A DNA stretch of 64,000 nucleotides from Ramlibacter albus (lineage in GTDB: Bacteria; Pseudomonadota; Gammaproteobacteria; Burkholderiales; Burkholderiaceae_C), in contig NZ_JACORU010000001.1 in NCBI RefSeq assembly GCF_014297445.1, positions 1,364,001-1,428,000 on the forward strand. The letters run 5' to 3'. The position numbers were made by a program, and so were the translations under genes. Positions 53,978 to 62,562 of this stretch are shown one piece after another. The notes beneath the pieces were generated by a model. It had not been told where the DNA came from. It worked only from the letters and a program-made list of their open reading frames with translations, and made no database searches. The stretch's first letter is position 1. Every line of letters starts with the position of its first letter.

Positions 53978-56131
53978 ATGCCCCAATCCCGTTCCGAGGC
54001 CCGCAGCCGGGCCAAGCCGGGCGACGCCGCCGCCGGCAAGTTGAAACAGCTGGAGGGCTACTCCCAGGCCACCGAGAACCTGCTGACCACCAACCAGGGC
54101 GTGGTGGTCCCGGACAACCACAACTCGCTGCGCGCGGGGGCGCGCGGCCCCTCGCTGCTGGAAGACTTCATCCTGCGCGAGAAGCTGCAGCACTTCGACC
54201 ATGAGCGCATCCCCGAGCGCGTGGTGTTCGCTCGCGGCGCCGCGGCGCACGGCTACTTCGAGCTGACGCGCTCGCTCGTCGAATACACCCGCGCCGAGTT
54301 CCTGCAGGAGGTGGGCAGCCGCACGCCGGTGTTCGTGCGCTTCTCCAACCTCACGGGTGCGCGCGGTTCCGCCGACACGGTGCGCGACGTGCGCGGCTTC
54401 GCGGTCAAGTTCTACACCCGCGAAGGCAACTACGACCTGGTGGGCAGCAACATGCCGGTGAGCTTCGTGCAGGACGCGATGAAGTTCCCGGACCTCGTGC
54501 ATGCGCTCAAGCCCGAGCCGCACAACGGCATGCCGCAGGCGTCGAGCGCGCACGACACGTTCTGGGACTTTGCCTCGCTCGTGCCCGAGTGCACGCACAT
54601 GCTCATGTGGCTGATGTCGGACCACGCGCTGCCGCGCAGCTGGCGCATGACGGCCGGCTTCGGCGTGCACACGTTCCGCCTCACCAACGCGCGCGGCGCG
54701 TCCCACTTCGTCAAGTTCCACTGGCGGCCCAAGCTGGGCCGGCATGCCTTGCTGTTCGAGGAAGCGCAGCGCATCGCGGGTCGTGACCCGGATTTCCTGC
54801 GCCGCGACCTGTGGGACGCCATCGACCGCGGCGAGTACCCGGAATGGGAGCTGGGCCTGCAACTCATCGACGAGGACAAGGCCGGGTCGCTGGGTGTGGA
54901 CCTGCTGGACCCGACGAAGCTGCTCCCCGAGGAAGTGGTGCCGATCACCACGGTCGGCAAGCTCGTGCTCAACCGCAACCCGGACAACTTCTTCGCCGAG
55001 ACGGAGCAGGTGGCCTTCCACCCGGGCCACATCGTGCCGGGCATCGACTTCACCAACGACCCGCTGCTGCAAGGGCGCCTGTTCTCGTACAGCGACGCGC
55101 AGTTGGGGCGGCTGGGCGGGCCCAACCACCACGAGCTGCCGATCAACCGCGGCCTGTGCCCGATGCACAACTTCCAGCGGGACGGCGCGCAGCGCAGCCT
55201 GATCGCGAAGGGGCGCGTCGCCTACGAGCCCAACACGCTGGCGACCGGCTCCGAGTTGCGGCACGACGGCGGCCAGCAGGGCTTCCAGAGCAGCGAGTCG
55301 GCCACCGGCGAGAAGACGCGGCGGCGCAGCACCAGCTTCGACGACCACTTCAGCCAGGCCACGCTGTTCTGGAACAGCCAGAGCGCGGGCGAAAAGGAAC
55401 ACCTCGTCGCCGCGTTGCAGTACGAGCTGTCGCGCGTCGAGACGCCGGCGATCCGCCAGCGCGTGGTGGACAACCTCGCGCACGTCGACATGCGTCTCGC
55501 GCGCAAAGTGGCCGAGCCGCTGGGCATCGGCCCGCCGGATGCGCGTGCGGCCGCGGGGCGCGCCGGCTATCGCGAAGGGAAGGGCTCCTTGTCGCAGGAG
55601 TCGTCGCCGTCGCTCAGCCTCGAGGCACAGGGCGGCAACATCCATGGCCGCAAGGTTGCGGTGGTCGTCGCGCAAGGCGTGGAGCTGGGCGCATTCAAGG
55701 TGATCCAGCAGGCGCTGCTCGATGCGGGTGCGTCGACGCGTGTCGTCGCGTCGCACCTGGGCTTCATCACGTCGTCGTCGGGCCAGCAACTGCCGGTGGA
55801 CCACACGTTCGCAACGATGCCGTCGGTGATGTTCGACGCGGTGCTCGTGCCCGGCGGGCCGAGCTGCGCGCAGAACCTGCTGGCCAGCGGCGACGCGGTG
55901 CACTTCGTGCTGGAGGCGTACCGCCACTGCAAGCCTCTGTGCGTGATCGGCGAGTCGGTCGAGCTGCTGCGCGTGCGCGATGTGCTCACGCCGGAGAGCG
56001 CGGCCGCGGCCGGTGTGGTGATCGGCAAGAACGACCCCGTCACGCGCAACGAGCTGGCGCAGGCGTTCATCGCGGCGATCGGGCGGCACCGGCACTGGCT
56101 GCGGCCGGGTGTCGAGGGGATTCCCGCGTGA
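53978..56131 (+). CDS. katE: HPII-type large catalase homologue with altered distal heme pocket
   Basis: The 717-aa protein is a clade-2 large-subunit catalase: catalase core (about 25-530) plus a C-terminal DJ-1/GATase1-like domain (about 560-700). The heme ligand Tyr is kept (Y371 in GRLFSYSDAQ, with Arg367), as are PDNFFAETEQVAFHPGHIVPG and SADTVRDVRGFAVKFYT. The distal His found in RIPERVVHARG is Phe84 here (RIPERVVFARG, codon TTC 54227-54229), and GNNTPIFF reads GSNMPVSF (155-163; Asn158 kept). Classical catalase activity is therefore doubtful. It follows a 40-aa membrane protein by 3 nt and is inserted between rpe and gph. Confidence 0.88.
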   Translation: MPQSRSEARSRAKPGDAAAGKLKQLEGYSQATENLLTTNQGVVVPDNHNSLRAGARGPSLLEDFILREKLQHFDHERIPERVVFARGAAAHGYFELTRSLVEYTRAEFLQEVGSRTPVFVRFSNLTGARGSADTVRDVRGFAVKFYTREGNYDLVGSNMPVSFVQDAMKFPDLVHALKPEPHNGMPQASSAHDTFWDFASLVPECTHMLMWLMSDHALPRSWRMTAGFGVHTFRLTNARGASHFVKFHWRPKLGRHALLFEEAQRIAGRDPDFLRRDLWDAIDRGEYPEWELGLQLIDEDKAGSLGVDLLDPTKLLPEEVVPITTVGKLVLNRNPDNFFAETEQVAFHPGHIVPGIDFTNDPLLQGRLFSYSDAQLGRLGGPNHHELPINRGLCPMHNFQRDGAQRSLIAKGRVAYEPNTLATGSELRHDGGQQGFQSSESATGEKTRRRSTSFDDHFSQATLFWNSQSAGEKEHLVAALQYELSRVETPAIRQRVVDNLAHVDMRLARKVAEPLGIGPPDARAAAGRAGYREGKGSLSQESSPSLSLEAQGGNIHGRKVAVVVAQGVELGAFKVIQQALLDAGASTRVVASHLGFITSSSGQQLPVDHTFATMPSVMFDAVLVPGGPSCAQNLLASGDAVHFVLEAYRHCKPLCVIGESVELLRVRDVLTPESAAAAGVVIGKNDPVTRNELAQAFIAAIGRHRHWLRPGVEGIPA

Positions 56132-56135
56132 GCGG

Positions 56136-56141
56136 TATGCT
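56136..56141 (+). promoter_or_regulatory. -10 element close to the gph start
   Basis: TATGCT ends 6 nt before the GTG of gph (56148), with no Shine-Dalgarno; a leaderless GTG-initiated mRNA is predicted. Confidence 0.4.
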
Positions 56142-56147
56142 CGCGCG

Positions 56148-56816
56148 GTGAAAAGCTTTGCCCTCGACGGCCTCGCCGCCGCCATCGTCGACCTCGACGG
56201 CACCCTGATCGACACCCTCGGCGACTTCGACGTCGCGCTCAACCGCGTGCTGCGCGAGATGGCGCTGCCCTCGATCACGCGCAAGGAGATCGAGCGGATG
56301 ATCGGCAAGGGCTCGGAGCACCTGATCCGCTCCATGCTCGCGCACGTCGGCGCCGCCCCGGAGCGCTTCGAGACCGCGTGGCCGCTCTACCAGCAGTACT
56401 ACCTCGCGATCAACGGGCAGCACTCGGACCTGTACCCGGGCGCGCTCGAAGGCCTGCGCGCCCTCAAGTCGCGCGGCCTGAAGCTCGCGTGCCTGACGAA
56501 CAAACCCACCGCCTTCGCGCTGCCCCTGCTGCTCGACAAGGGCGTCGCCGACTTCTTCGAGGTGACCTTCGGCGGCGACGCCTTCGAGAAGAAGAAGCCC
56601 GACCCGTTGCCGCTGCTCAAGACCTGCGAGGCGCTCGGCGTCTCGCCTTCAGCCACGCTGATGATCGGTGACTCGAGCAACGACGCGCGGGCCGCGCGCG
56701 CCGCAGGGTGCAAGGTGGTGCTGGTGACCTACGGCTACAACCACGGCGAGCCGGTGCACGCCGTGGATGCCGATGGCTTCGTCGATTCGATCGCGCAGAT
56801 CCAGGCCGGGGCCTAG
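56148..56816 (+). CDS. gph: phosphoglycolate phosphatase
   Basis: The 222-aa HAD hydrolase has the nucleophile block AAIVDLDGTLIDTLGDF, motif II CLTNKP, the lysine in FEKKKPDPLPLL and the acidic MIGDSSNDARAARAAGC. It dephosphorylates 2-phosphoglycolate. GTG at 56148 was chosen: the frame upstream lies inside katE and is not conserved-looking. Its end overlaps the convergent chalcone-isomerase-like gene by 4 nt. Confidence 0.94.
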   Translation: MKSFALDGLAAAIVDLDGTLIDTLGDFDVALNRVLREMALPSITRKEIERMIGKGSEHLIRSMLAHVGAAPERFETAWPLYQQYYLAINGQHSDLYPGALEGLRALKSRGLKLACLTNKPTAFALPLLLDKGVADFFEVTFGGDAFEKKKPDPLPLLKTCEALGVSPSATLMIGDSSNDARAARAAGCKVVLVTYGYNHGEPVHAVDADGFVDSIAQIQAGA

Positions 56817-57394
56817 CCGGCCTTGCCGAGCAGCGCGTCCTTCAGCTTCCAGTCCGCGGGGACGGGGCCGAGCCAGATGCGCAGCAGCGCGTTGTAGAAC
56901 TCGGGCTCCTTGAAGGGCTCGCCCTGCTGCACGCCCTTCACGCTGATGACGGTGCCCGTGCCGGGGATCCAGTCGATGGTGAACGTGTCGTTGGTGTTGA
57001 GCTTCTTCACGTCCGTGAAAAGCTGGCTCATGCGCATCAGCCCGGGGATCAGCTTGGAAAACGCGGCCTTGTCCATGTTGTCTTCCACGCCACGCGTGAA
57101 CAGCTTGCCCAGCTCGCCCGAGTCGATGTCGCGCAGCATCGTGATCGACATGCGCTTGGCGCCGGGCGTTGCCAGCACGGCGTCGGTCGTGTCGGCCTTC
57201 CTGGTCATGTACAGCCCGGCGGTGTAGACCTTGACGATGGCGCGGTAGCGAACTCCCGCGCCGTTGAGCTGCAGCTTCTGGCCGGCCAGGTCGATCGATT
57301 CGGCGTACTTCACGCCGGACACGGTGGTCTGGGCCCAGGCACCGGTGCCGAGCGCGAACACGAACACGGCCAGCAGCGATTTCCACGACTTCAT
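56813..57394 (-). CDS. periplasmic chalcone isomerase-like protein
   Basis: The 193-aa protein has a signal peptide (MKSWKSLLAVFVFALGTGAWA) and a chalcone-isomerase-like fold (VKYAESIDLAGQKLQLNGAGVRYRAIVKVYTAGLYM in outline, then FTIDWIPGTGTVISV and FYNALLRIWLG). Bacterial members are not chalcone isomerases; they probably bind fatty acids or act in the envelope. A TetR-type dyad lies about 20 nt before its start. It is inserted between gph and trpE. Confidence 0.88.
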   Translation of the reverse strand: MKSWKSLLAVFVFALGTGAWAQTTVSGVKYAESIDLAGQKLQLNGAGVRYRAIVKVYTAGLYMTRKADTTDAVLATPGAKRMSITMLRDIDSGELGKLFTRGVEDNMDKAAFSKLIPGLMRMSQLFTDVKKLNTNDTFTIDWIPGTGTVISVKGVQQGEPFKEPEFYNALLRIWLGPVPADWKLKDALLGKAG

Positions 57395-57413
57395 TGCGTA
57401 CTCCAGATAAAAA

Positions 57414-57427
57414 CGAACGAGCGTTCG
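57414..57427. promoter_or_regulatory. TetR-type dyad upstream of the chalcone-isomerase-like gene
   Basis: CGAACG-AG-CGTTCG, a perfect 6-bp dyad with a 2-nt centre in an AAA...ATT context, 20 nt upstream of the minus-strand start (57394). Such CGAACG/CGTTCG sites are typical of TetR-family repressors. No TetR gene is in the window. Confidence 0.5.
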
Positions 57428-57517
57428 ATTCCGGGATTGTTCGGGCGCCGTGGAGCCGGCGCAACAGGGTTTTCGCCTGTAACTGAATGTTTAGAGGGCT
57501 TGCCCAAGTGCCTTTGC

Positions 57518-57523
57518 TACACT
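57518..57523 (+). promoter_or_regulatory. -10 element of the trp operon
   Basis: TACACT ends 8 nt before the ATG of the leader ORF at 57532, so transcription should start within about 1-3 nt of it. No good -35 at 17 nt was found. The rest of the 317-nt gap (57395-57711) holds the TetR dyad, the leader ORF and two hairpins. Confidence 0.45.
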
Positions 57524-57531
57524 GGCCGTCG

Positions 57532-57615
57532 ATGTTCATCCACCGCACGTCCATCACAGGTTGCAGTGACCGGGGAGCCTGGCCCTGGCGCAAGCCTGTT
57601 CACGCGCGCAACTGA
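57532..57615 (+). CDS. trpL: putative trp leader peptide, 27 aa, with Trp-Pro-Trp
   Basis: ATG 57532 to TGA 57613-57615, 27 codons. Trp codons at 57580 and 57586, separated by one Pro codon (residues 17 and 19, in GAWPWRK). There is no Shine-Dalgarno; the -10 at 57518-57523 implies translation from a leaderless mRNA. A segment before the Trp codons (CAGGTTGC, 57557-57564) can pair with GCAACTG spanning the stop (57608-57614). Hairpins follow before trpE (97 nt later). This fits tryptophan attenuation; it is inference, as the sequence alone cannot prove it. Confidence 0.6.
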   Translation: MFIHRTSITGCSDRGAWPWRKPVHARN

Positions 57616-57617
57616 TC

Positions 57618-57636
57618 GCACGGGGGCTGCCCGTGC
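57618..57636 (+). promoter_or_regulatory. hairpin after the trp leader ORF
   Basis: GCACGGG/CCCGTGC over a 5-nt loop, starting 3 nt after the leader stop. It is followed by C/G-rich sequence rather than U-run, so if it is an attenuator, it would act through Rho or ribosome access rather than as a classic terminator. GGGGG (57622-57626) could alternatively pair with CCCC (57636-57639). Confidence 0.4.
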
Positions 57637-57675
57637 CCCGCGCCCCGCCCGCCGGCGAGGCATGTATTGGATAGA

Positions 57676-57691
57676 GGCGGCGTATGCCGCC
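57676..57691 (+). promoter_or_regulatory. hairpin just upstream of the trpE ribosome site
   Basis: GGCGGC/GCCGCC over GTAT, a perfect 6-bp stem ending 9 nt before GGAGG (57700-57704) of trpE. It could take part in the alternative pairing that controls trpE translation. Confidence 0.4.
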
Positions 57692-57711
57692 GGGCTTGTG
57701 GAGGCCTTCCC

Positions 57712-59232
57712 TTGATCACCGAACTCGAATTCAAGAGCCTTGCCTTGCAGGGTTACAACCGCATCCCGCTCATCGCGGAAGCCTTTGCGGACCTCGAGAC
57801 CCCGCTGTCCCTTTACCTGAAGCTCGCCCACGCCAAGGGCGGCGGGCGCCTGTCGTTCCTTCTGGAGTCCGTGGTGGGCGGCGAGCGCTTCGGGCGCTAC
57901 AGCTTCATCGGGCTGCCGGCGCGCACATTCCTGCGGGCCACCGGCTTCGGCGTGGACGCGAAGACCGAAGTGGTGACCGATGGCGAAGTCGTCGAGACGG
58001 CGAAAGGCAATCCGCTCGACTTCATCGCGGAATACCAGAAGCGCTTCAAGGTGGCGCTGCGCCCGGGGCTGCCGCGCTTTTGCGGCGGGCTCGCCGGCTA
58101 CTTCGGCTACGACACGGTGCGCTACATCGAGAAGAAGCTGGAGAAAAGCTGCCCGGTCGATACGCTGCACTGCCCGGACATCCTGCTGCTGCAGTGCGAG
58201 GAGCTCGCCGTCATCGACAACCTGTCGGGCAAGCTCTACCTGATCGTCTACGCCGACCCCGGCAAGCCCGAGGCGTATTCCAACGGCAAGAAGCGACTGC
58301 GCGAGCTGAAGGAGCAGCTGAAGTACTCGGTGAGCGCACCCGTGGTGAAGCAGACGCAGGGCTTCCCGGCCGAGCGCGAGTTCGCCAAGGCCGACTACTT
58401 GAAGGCGGTCGAGCGCGCGAAGGAGCTCATTGCCGCGGGCGACTTCATGCAGGTGCAGGTGGGCCAGCGCATCAAGAAGCGCTACACCGAGTCGCCGCTG
58501 TCGCTGTACCGCGCGCTGCGCTCGCTCAACCCGAGCCCCTACATGTATTACTACAACCTCACCGGCGCCGACGGCACGTCGAGCGATTGCCACGTGGTGG
58601 GCGCGTCGCCGGAGATCCTGGTGCGGCAGGAGCACACGGCCGAGGGCCAGAAGGTGACGATCCGCCCGCTGGCCGGCACGCGCCCGCGTGGCGCGACGCC
58701 CGAGGTGGACAAGCTGACCGAGCAGGAGCTGATCGCCGACCCGAAGGAACGCGCCGAGCACGTGATGCTGATCGACCTGGCTCGCAACGACATCGGCCGC
58801 ATCGCGAAGACGGGTTCGGTGAAGGTGACGGAGGCGTTCGTCGTGGAGCGCTACAGCCACGTGATGCACATCGTGAGCAACGTCGAAGGCATCCTGAAGG
58901 ACGGCATGACGAGCATGGACGTGCTGCGCGCCACTTTTCCGGCGGGCACGCTGACCGGCGCGCCGAAGGTGCACGCGATGGAGCTGATCGACCAGCTGGA
59001 GCCGAACAAGCGCGGCATCTATGGCGGGGCTTGCGGCTACCTCTCGTACGCGGGCGACATGGACGTGGCGATCGCCATCCGCACCGGCATCATCAAGGAC
59101 CAGATGCTCTACGTGCAGGCGGCAGCCGGTGTGGTCGCCGATTCGGTGCCGGAACTGGAATGGAAGGAAACCGAAGCGAAGGCGCGTGCGCTGCTGCGCG
59201 CGTCCGAGCTGGTCGAGGAGGGCCTGGAATGA
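57712..59232 (+). CDS. trpE: anthranilate synthase component I
   Basis: The 506-aa enzyme starts with TTG at 57712, set by GGAGG (57700-57704, 7-nt spacer) and the family N-terminus [19 protein letters not shown]. It contains the tryptophan feedback site region ([15 protein letters not shown]), and the chorismate-binding motifs [39 protein letters not shown] and [20 protein letters not shown] (each short). It makes anthranilate with TrpG. It overlaps trpG by ATGA. Confidence 0.97.
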   Translation: MITELEFKSLALQGYNRIPLIAEAFADLETPLSLYLKLAHAKGGGRLSFLLESVVGGERFGRYSFIGLPARTFLRATGFGVDAKTEVVTDGEVVETAKGNPLDFIAEYQKRFKVALRPGLPRFCGGLAGYFGYDTVRYIEKKLEKSCPVDTLHCPDILLLQCEELAVIDNLSGKLYLIVYADPGKPEAYSNGKKRLRELKEQLKYSVSAPVVKQTQGFPAEREFAKADYLKAVERAKELIAAGDFMQVQVGQRIKKRYTESPLSLYRALRSLNPSPYMYYYNLTGADGTSSDCHVVGASPEILVRQEHTAEGQKVTIRPLAGTRPRGATPEVDKLTEQELIADPKERAEHVMLIDLARNDIGRIAKTGSVKVTEAFVVERYSHVMHIVSNVEGILKDGMTSMDVLRATFPAGTLTGAPKVHAMELIDQLEPNKRGIYGGACGYLSYAGDMDVAIAIRTGIIKDQMLYVQAAAGVVADSVPELEWKETEAKARALLRASELVEEGLE

Positions 59233-59801
59233 AGCTCCTCATGGTCGACAACTACGACAGCTTCACCTACAACCTGGTGCAGTACTTCGGCGAGCTGGGC
59301 GCCGACGTGGAGGTGTTCCGCAACGACGAGATCGACGTCGCGGGCATCGCGGCGCGCCGGCCGGACCGGCTCGTGATCTCGCCCGGCCCGTGCTCGCCCG
59401 CGGAGGCCGGCATCTCGGTCGAAGCCATCCGCCACTTCGCCGGCAAGCTGCCGGTGCTGGGTGTGTGCCTCGGCCACCAGAGCATCGGCGCGGCGCTGGG
59501 CGGCAGGATCATCCGCGCGCAGCAGCTGATGCACGGCAAGACGAGCGTGATCACCACCACGCGCGAAGGCGTGTTCTCCGGCCTTCCGGAGAAGTTCACC
59601 GTCAACCGCTACCACTCGCTCGCGATCGAGCGCGAGAGCTGCCCCGCCGAGCTGAAGGTGACGGCGTGGACGGACGACGGCGAGATCATGGGCGTGCGCC
59701 ACAAGGAGCTGCCGCTCGAAGGCGTGCAGTTCCACCCCGAGTCCATCCTCACCGAGCACGGCCACGCCATGCTGAAGAATTTCCTGGAGCAGAAGTCATG
59801 A
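59229..59801 (+). CDS. trpG: anthranilate synthase component II (glutamine amidotransferase)
   Basis: The 190-aa class I amidotransferase has [16 protein letters not shown] at its start, the nucleophile Cys in [16 protein letters not shown], and the catalytic His/Glu in [15 protein letters not shown]. It feeds ammonia to TrpE. Overlaps trpE by 4 nt and ltaE by 4 nt. Confidence 0.97.
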   Translation: MKLLMVDNYDSFTYNLVQYFGELGADVEVFRNDEIDVAGIAARRPDRLVISPGPCSPAEAGISVEAIRHFAGKLPVLGVCLGHQSIGAALGGRIIRAQQLMHGKTSVITTTREGVFSGLPEKFTVNRYHSLAIERESCPAELKVTAWTDDGEIMGVRHKELPLEGVQFHPESILTEHGHAMLKNFLEQKS

Positions 59802-60841
59802 AGCCAGTGGATCTCCGCAGCGACACCGTGACCCAACCCACGCCCGGCATGCGCGAAGCGATGGCTTCGGCACCGCTCGGCGACGACGTGTTCGGCGACG
59901 ACCCGAGCGTCAACGCGCTGCAGGAGAAGATCGCCGGCATGCTCGGCTTCGAGGCGGCGCTGTTCGTTCCGACGGGCACACAGAGCAACTTGTGCGGCGT
60001 GTTGTCGCACTGCCAGCGCGGCGACGAATACATCGTGGGGCAGATGCAGCACTGCTACCGCTGGGAAGGCGGCGGTGCGGCCGTGTTCGGCAGCGTGCAG
60101 CCGCAGCCGCTGGCGCATCAGGCCGACGGCACGCTGGCGCTTGCGGACATCGAAGCGGCGATCAAGCCCGACGACCCGCACTTCGCGAAGTCGAAGCTGC
60201 TGGCGCTGGAGAACACGCTGGGCGGCAAGGTCATCCCCGACGACTACATCGAGAAGGCAACGACCCTCGCGCATTCGCGCGGCCTGGCGGCGCACCTCGA
60301 TGGCGCCCGGCTGTTCAATGCGGCCGTTGCGCAGGCGCGTGCCGGCGGGAGCGATGCGCGCGCGGAGGCGAGGCGCATCGCGAAGCATTTCGACTCGGTG
60401 TCGGTGTGCTTCAGCAAGGGGCTGGGCGCGCCGGTGGGTTCCGCGCTGTGCGGGTCGCGCGACCTCATCGCGAAGGCGCGCCGTATCCGCAAGATGGCGG
60501 GCGGCGGCATGCGGCAGGCGGGTGTGCTCGCGGCAGCTGCGTCGTATGCGCTGGACCACCATGTCGATCGCCTCGCGCAAGACCACGCGAACGCGCGCAA
60601 GCTCGCCGACGGGCTCGCGGGCATCGACGGCCTGAAGGTCGAGGCGCCCGAAACCAACATCCTGTTCGTCGACCTCGTCGGCGACGCGCGCGAGAAGTCG
60701 GCCGCGCTGCTGGCGCACCTCAAGTCGCATGGCGTGCTGGCGATCGGGCTGTACCGGCTGCGGTTCGTCACGCACCTCGACGTGGATGAGCAAGGCGTCG
60801 ATCGCGCGATCGGCGCGATCCGGGGTTTCTTCCGTGCCTGA
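59798..60841 (+). CDS. ltaE: low-specificity L-threonine aldolase
   Basis: The 347-aa PLP enzyme has [37 protein letters not shown], the pyridoxal Lys in [16 protein letters not shown] and [12 protein letters not shown]. It cleaves threonine to glycine and acetaldehyde. It starts in an ATGA overlap with trpG and ends 7 nt inside the start of the LysE gene, so it is a member of the trp transcript, although not a tryptophan gene. Confidence 0.95.
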   Translation: MKPVDLRSDTVTQPTPGMREAMASAPLGDDVFGDDPSVNALQEKIAGMLGFEAALFVPTGTQSNLCGVLSHCQRGDEYIVGQMQHCYRWEGGGAAVFGSVQPQPLAHQADGTLALADIEAAIKPDDPHFAKSKLLALENTLGGKVIPDDYIEKATTLAHSRGLAAHLDGARLFNAAVAQARAGGSDARAEARRIAKHFDSVSVCFSKGLGAPVGSALCGSRDLIAKARRIRKMAGGGMRQAGVLAAAASYALDHHVDRLAQDHANARKLADGLAGIDGLKVEAPETNILFVDLVGDAREKSAALLAHLKSHGVLAIGLYRLRFVTHLDVDEQGVDRAIGAIRGFFRA

Positions 60842-61508
60842 CGCGCAGCACCTGCTCCTCTTCGTCGCGGCCGGGTGGCTGCTGAATCTCACGCCGGGGC
60901 CGGACGTGCTGTACATCGTGACGAACTCGCTGCGCTCCGGCGTGAAGGCCGGGCTCGTTGCGGGGCTGGGCATCACGGGCGGCTGCTTCGTGCACGTCTT
61001 TGCGGCGGCGCTCGGGGTCAGCGCGCTGCTGGCGATGTCAGCCACGGCATTCACCGTGCTGAAATGGGCCGGCGCCGCTTACCTGATGTGGGTAGGGTTC
61101 GGGCTCCTGGCCTCGTCGTTCCCGCGCAGGCGGGAACCCAAGGCGTTGGAATTGGAAGCCTTGGATCCCCGCCTCCGCGGGGATGACGGCCGCGTGTCGT
61201 TGAGAGAAGTCTTCCTCGGCGGCTTCCTCACCAACGTGCTCAACCCCAAGGTCGCGATCTTCTTCCTGGCCTTCGTGCCGCAGTTCATCGCGCCCGACGC
61301 CGACAACAAGGCGCTGGCGTTCATCGCGCTCGGCACGCTGTTCAACATCAACGCCATCCCGGTGAACTCGGGGTGGGCGCTGGCGGCGGCCTGGATGGCC
61401 AGGCGCGGCGCCGTGCAGCGCGGCATGCGCTGGCTGGACCGCGCGGCCGGCCTCATGTTCGTCGGCTTCGGGCTGAAGCTGGCCTTGTCCGACAATCCTT
61501 CCAGCTAA
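60834..61508 (+). CDS. LysE-family amino acid exporter with in-frame repeat insertion
   Basis: The 224-aa exporter (GTG start at 60834, overlapping ltaE by 8 nt) has the LysE/RhtB start [17 protein letters not shown], the third helix ([18 protein letters not shown]) and [16 protein letters not shown]. Between them, 25 extra codons (61114-61188) encode [10 protein letters not shown] and [10 protein letters not shown], a translated palindromic repeat. Without it the length is about 199 aa, close to the family's usual 205. It lies in the cytoplasmic loop, so the protein may still work. Probably exports threonine/homoserine-type amino acids. Confidence 0.88.
   Translation: MPDAQHLLLFVAAGWLLNLTPGPDVLYIVTNSLRSGVKAGLVAGLGITGGCFVHVFAAALGVSALLAMSATAFTVLKWAGAAYLMWVGFGLLASSFPRRREPKALELEALDPRLRGDDGRVSLREVFLGGFLTNVLNPKVAIFFLAFVPQFIAPDADNKALAFIALGTLFNINAIPVNSGWALAAAWMARRGAVQRGMRWLDRAAGLMFVGFGLKLALSDNPSS
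61114..61188. repeat. 75-bp dRS3/REP-like palindromic element inside the LysE gene
   Basis: The left end (CGTCGTTCCCGCGCAGGCGGG) and right end (reverse complement CGTCATCCCCGCGGAGGCGGG) match at 22 of 27 positions over the full arms, and each arm is itself a hairpin (CCCGC/GCGGG). The 75-bp length is a multiple of three, so the frame is kept. Encodes the familiar FPRRREP...DPRLRGDD peptide. Confidence 0.8.
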
Positions 61509-61530
61509 AAGCCAGACCGAGGAGGCTCCC

Positions 61531-62562
61531 ATGCCCATCACCCCCCAGGAAGCGCTGCAGCGCACCATCGAGCACCGCGAGATCTTCCACGACGAGATGC
61601 TCAAGATCATGCGGACGATCATGAGCGGCGAGCTGTCGCCCGTGATGACGGCGGCGCTGATCACCGGCCTGCGTGTCAAGAAGGAAACGATCGGCGAGAT
61701 CACCGCCGCCGCGCAGGTGATGCGCGAATTCTCGACCAAGGTGCACGTGGCGGACAAGACGCACCTCGTCGACATCGTCGGCACGGGCGGGGACGGTTCG
61801 CACACCTTCAACATCTCGACCTGCTCGATGTTCGTTGCCGCGGCGGCGGGCGCCAAGGTGAGCAAGCATGGCGGCCGCAGCGTGTCGAGCAAGAGCGGCA
61901 GCGCGGACGTGCTGGAGTCGCTGGGCCTGAACATCAACCTGTCGCCCGAAGCGATCGCGAAGTGCATTGCCGAGGTCGGCATCGGCTTCATGTTCGCGCC
62001 CAACCACCACCCCGCGATGAAGAACGTGGCGCCGGTGCGCAAGGAGATGGGCGTGCGCACCATCTTCAACATCCTCGGGCCGCTGACCAACCCGGCGAGT
62101 GCGCCCAACATCCTGATGGGCGTGTTCCACCCGGACCTCGTGGGCATCCAGGTGCGCGCGCTGCAGCGTCTCGGGGCCGAGCACGCGGTGGTCGTCTATG
62201 GCCGCGACGGCATGGACGAAGTGAGCCTGGGCGCGGCCACGATGGTGGGCGAGCTGAAGAACGGCGAGATCACCGAGTACGAGATCCACCCCGAGGACTT
62301 CGGCCTGCCGATGTCGAGCAACCGCGCGCTCAAGGTCGAGACGCCGGAGCAGTCGCGCGAGATGATGCGTGCCGTGCTGGACAACCAGGCGGGCCCCGCG
62401 CGCGACATCGTCATCTTCAACGCGGGCGCGGCGCTGTATGCGGCCAACGTCGCGGGGAGCATCAAGGACGGCATCGAGAAGGCCCGCGCGGCGGTCGAGT
62501 CGGGTGCGGCCAAGGCCAAGCTCGAGCAGCTGGTCCGCGTTTCGAAGGCGCTGGGCAGCTGA
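61531..62562 (+). CDS. trpD: anthranilate phosphoribosyltransferase
   Basis: The 343-aa enzyme transfers phosphoribose to anthranilate. Motifs: [59 protein letters not shown] and GPLTNPA. CGAGGAGG precedes the ATG at 61531. Overlaps trpC by 1 nt. Separated from trpG by ltaE and the LysE gene. Confidence 0.97.
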   Translation: MPITPQEALQRTIEHREIFHDEMLKIMRTIMSGELSPVMTAALITGLRVKKETIGEITAAAQVMREFSTKVHVADKTHLVDIVGTGGDGSHTFNISTCSMFVAAAAGAKVSKHGGRSVSSKSGSADVLESLGLNINLSPEAIAKCIAEVGIGFMFAPNHHPAMKNVAPVRKEMGVRTIFNILGPLTNPASAPNILMGVFHPDLVGIQVRALQRLGAEHAVVVYGRDGMDEVSLGAATMVGELKNGEITEYEIHPEDFGLPMSSNRALKVETPEQSREMMRAVLDNQAGPARDIVIFNAGAALYAANVAGSIKDGIEKARAAVESGAAKAKLEQLVRVSKALGS

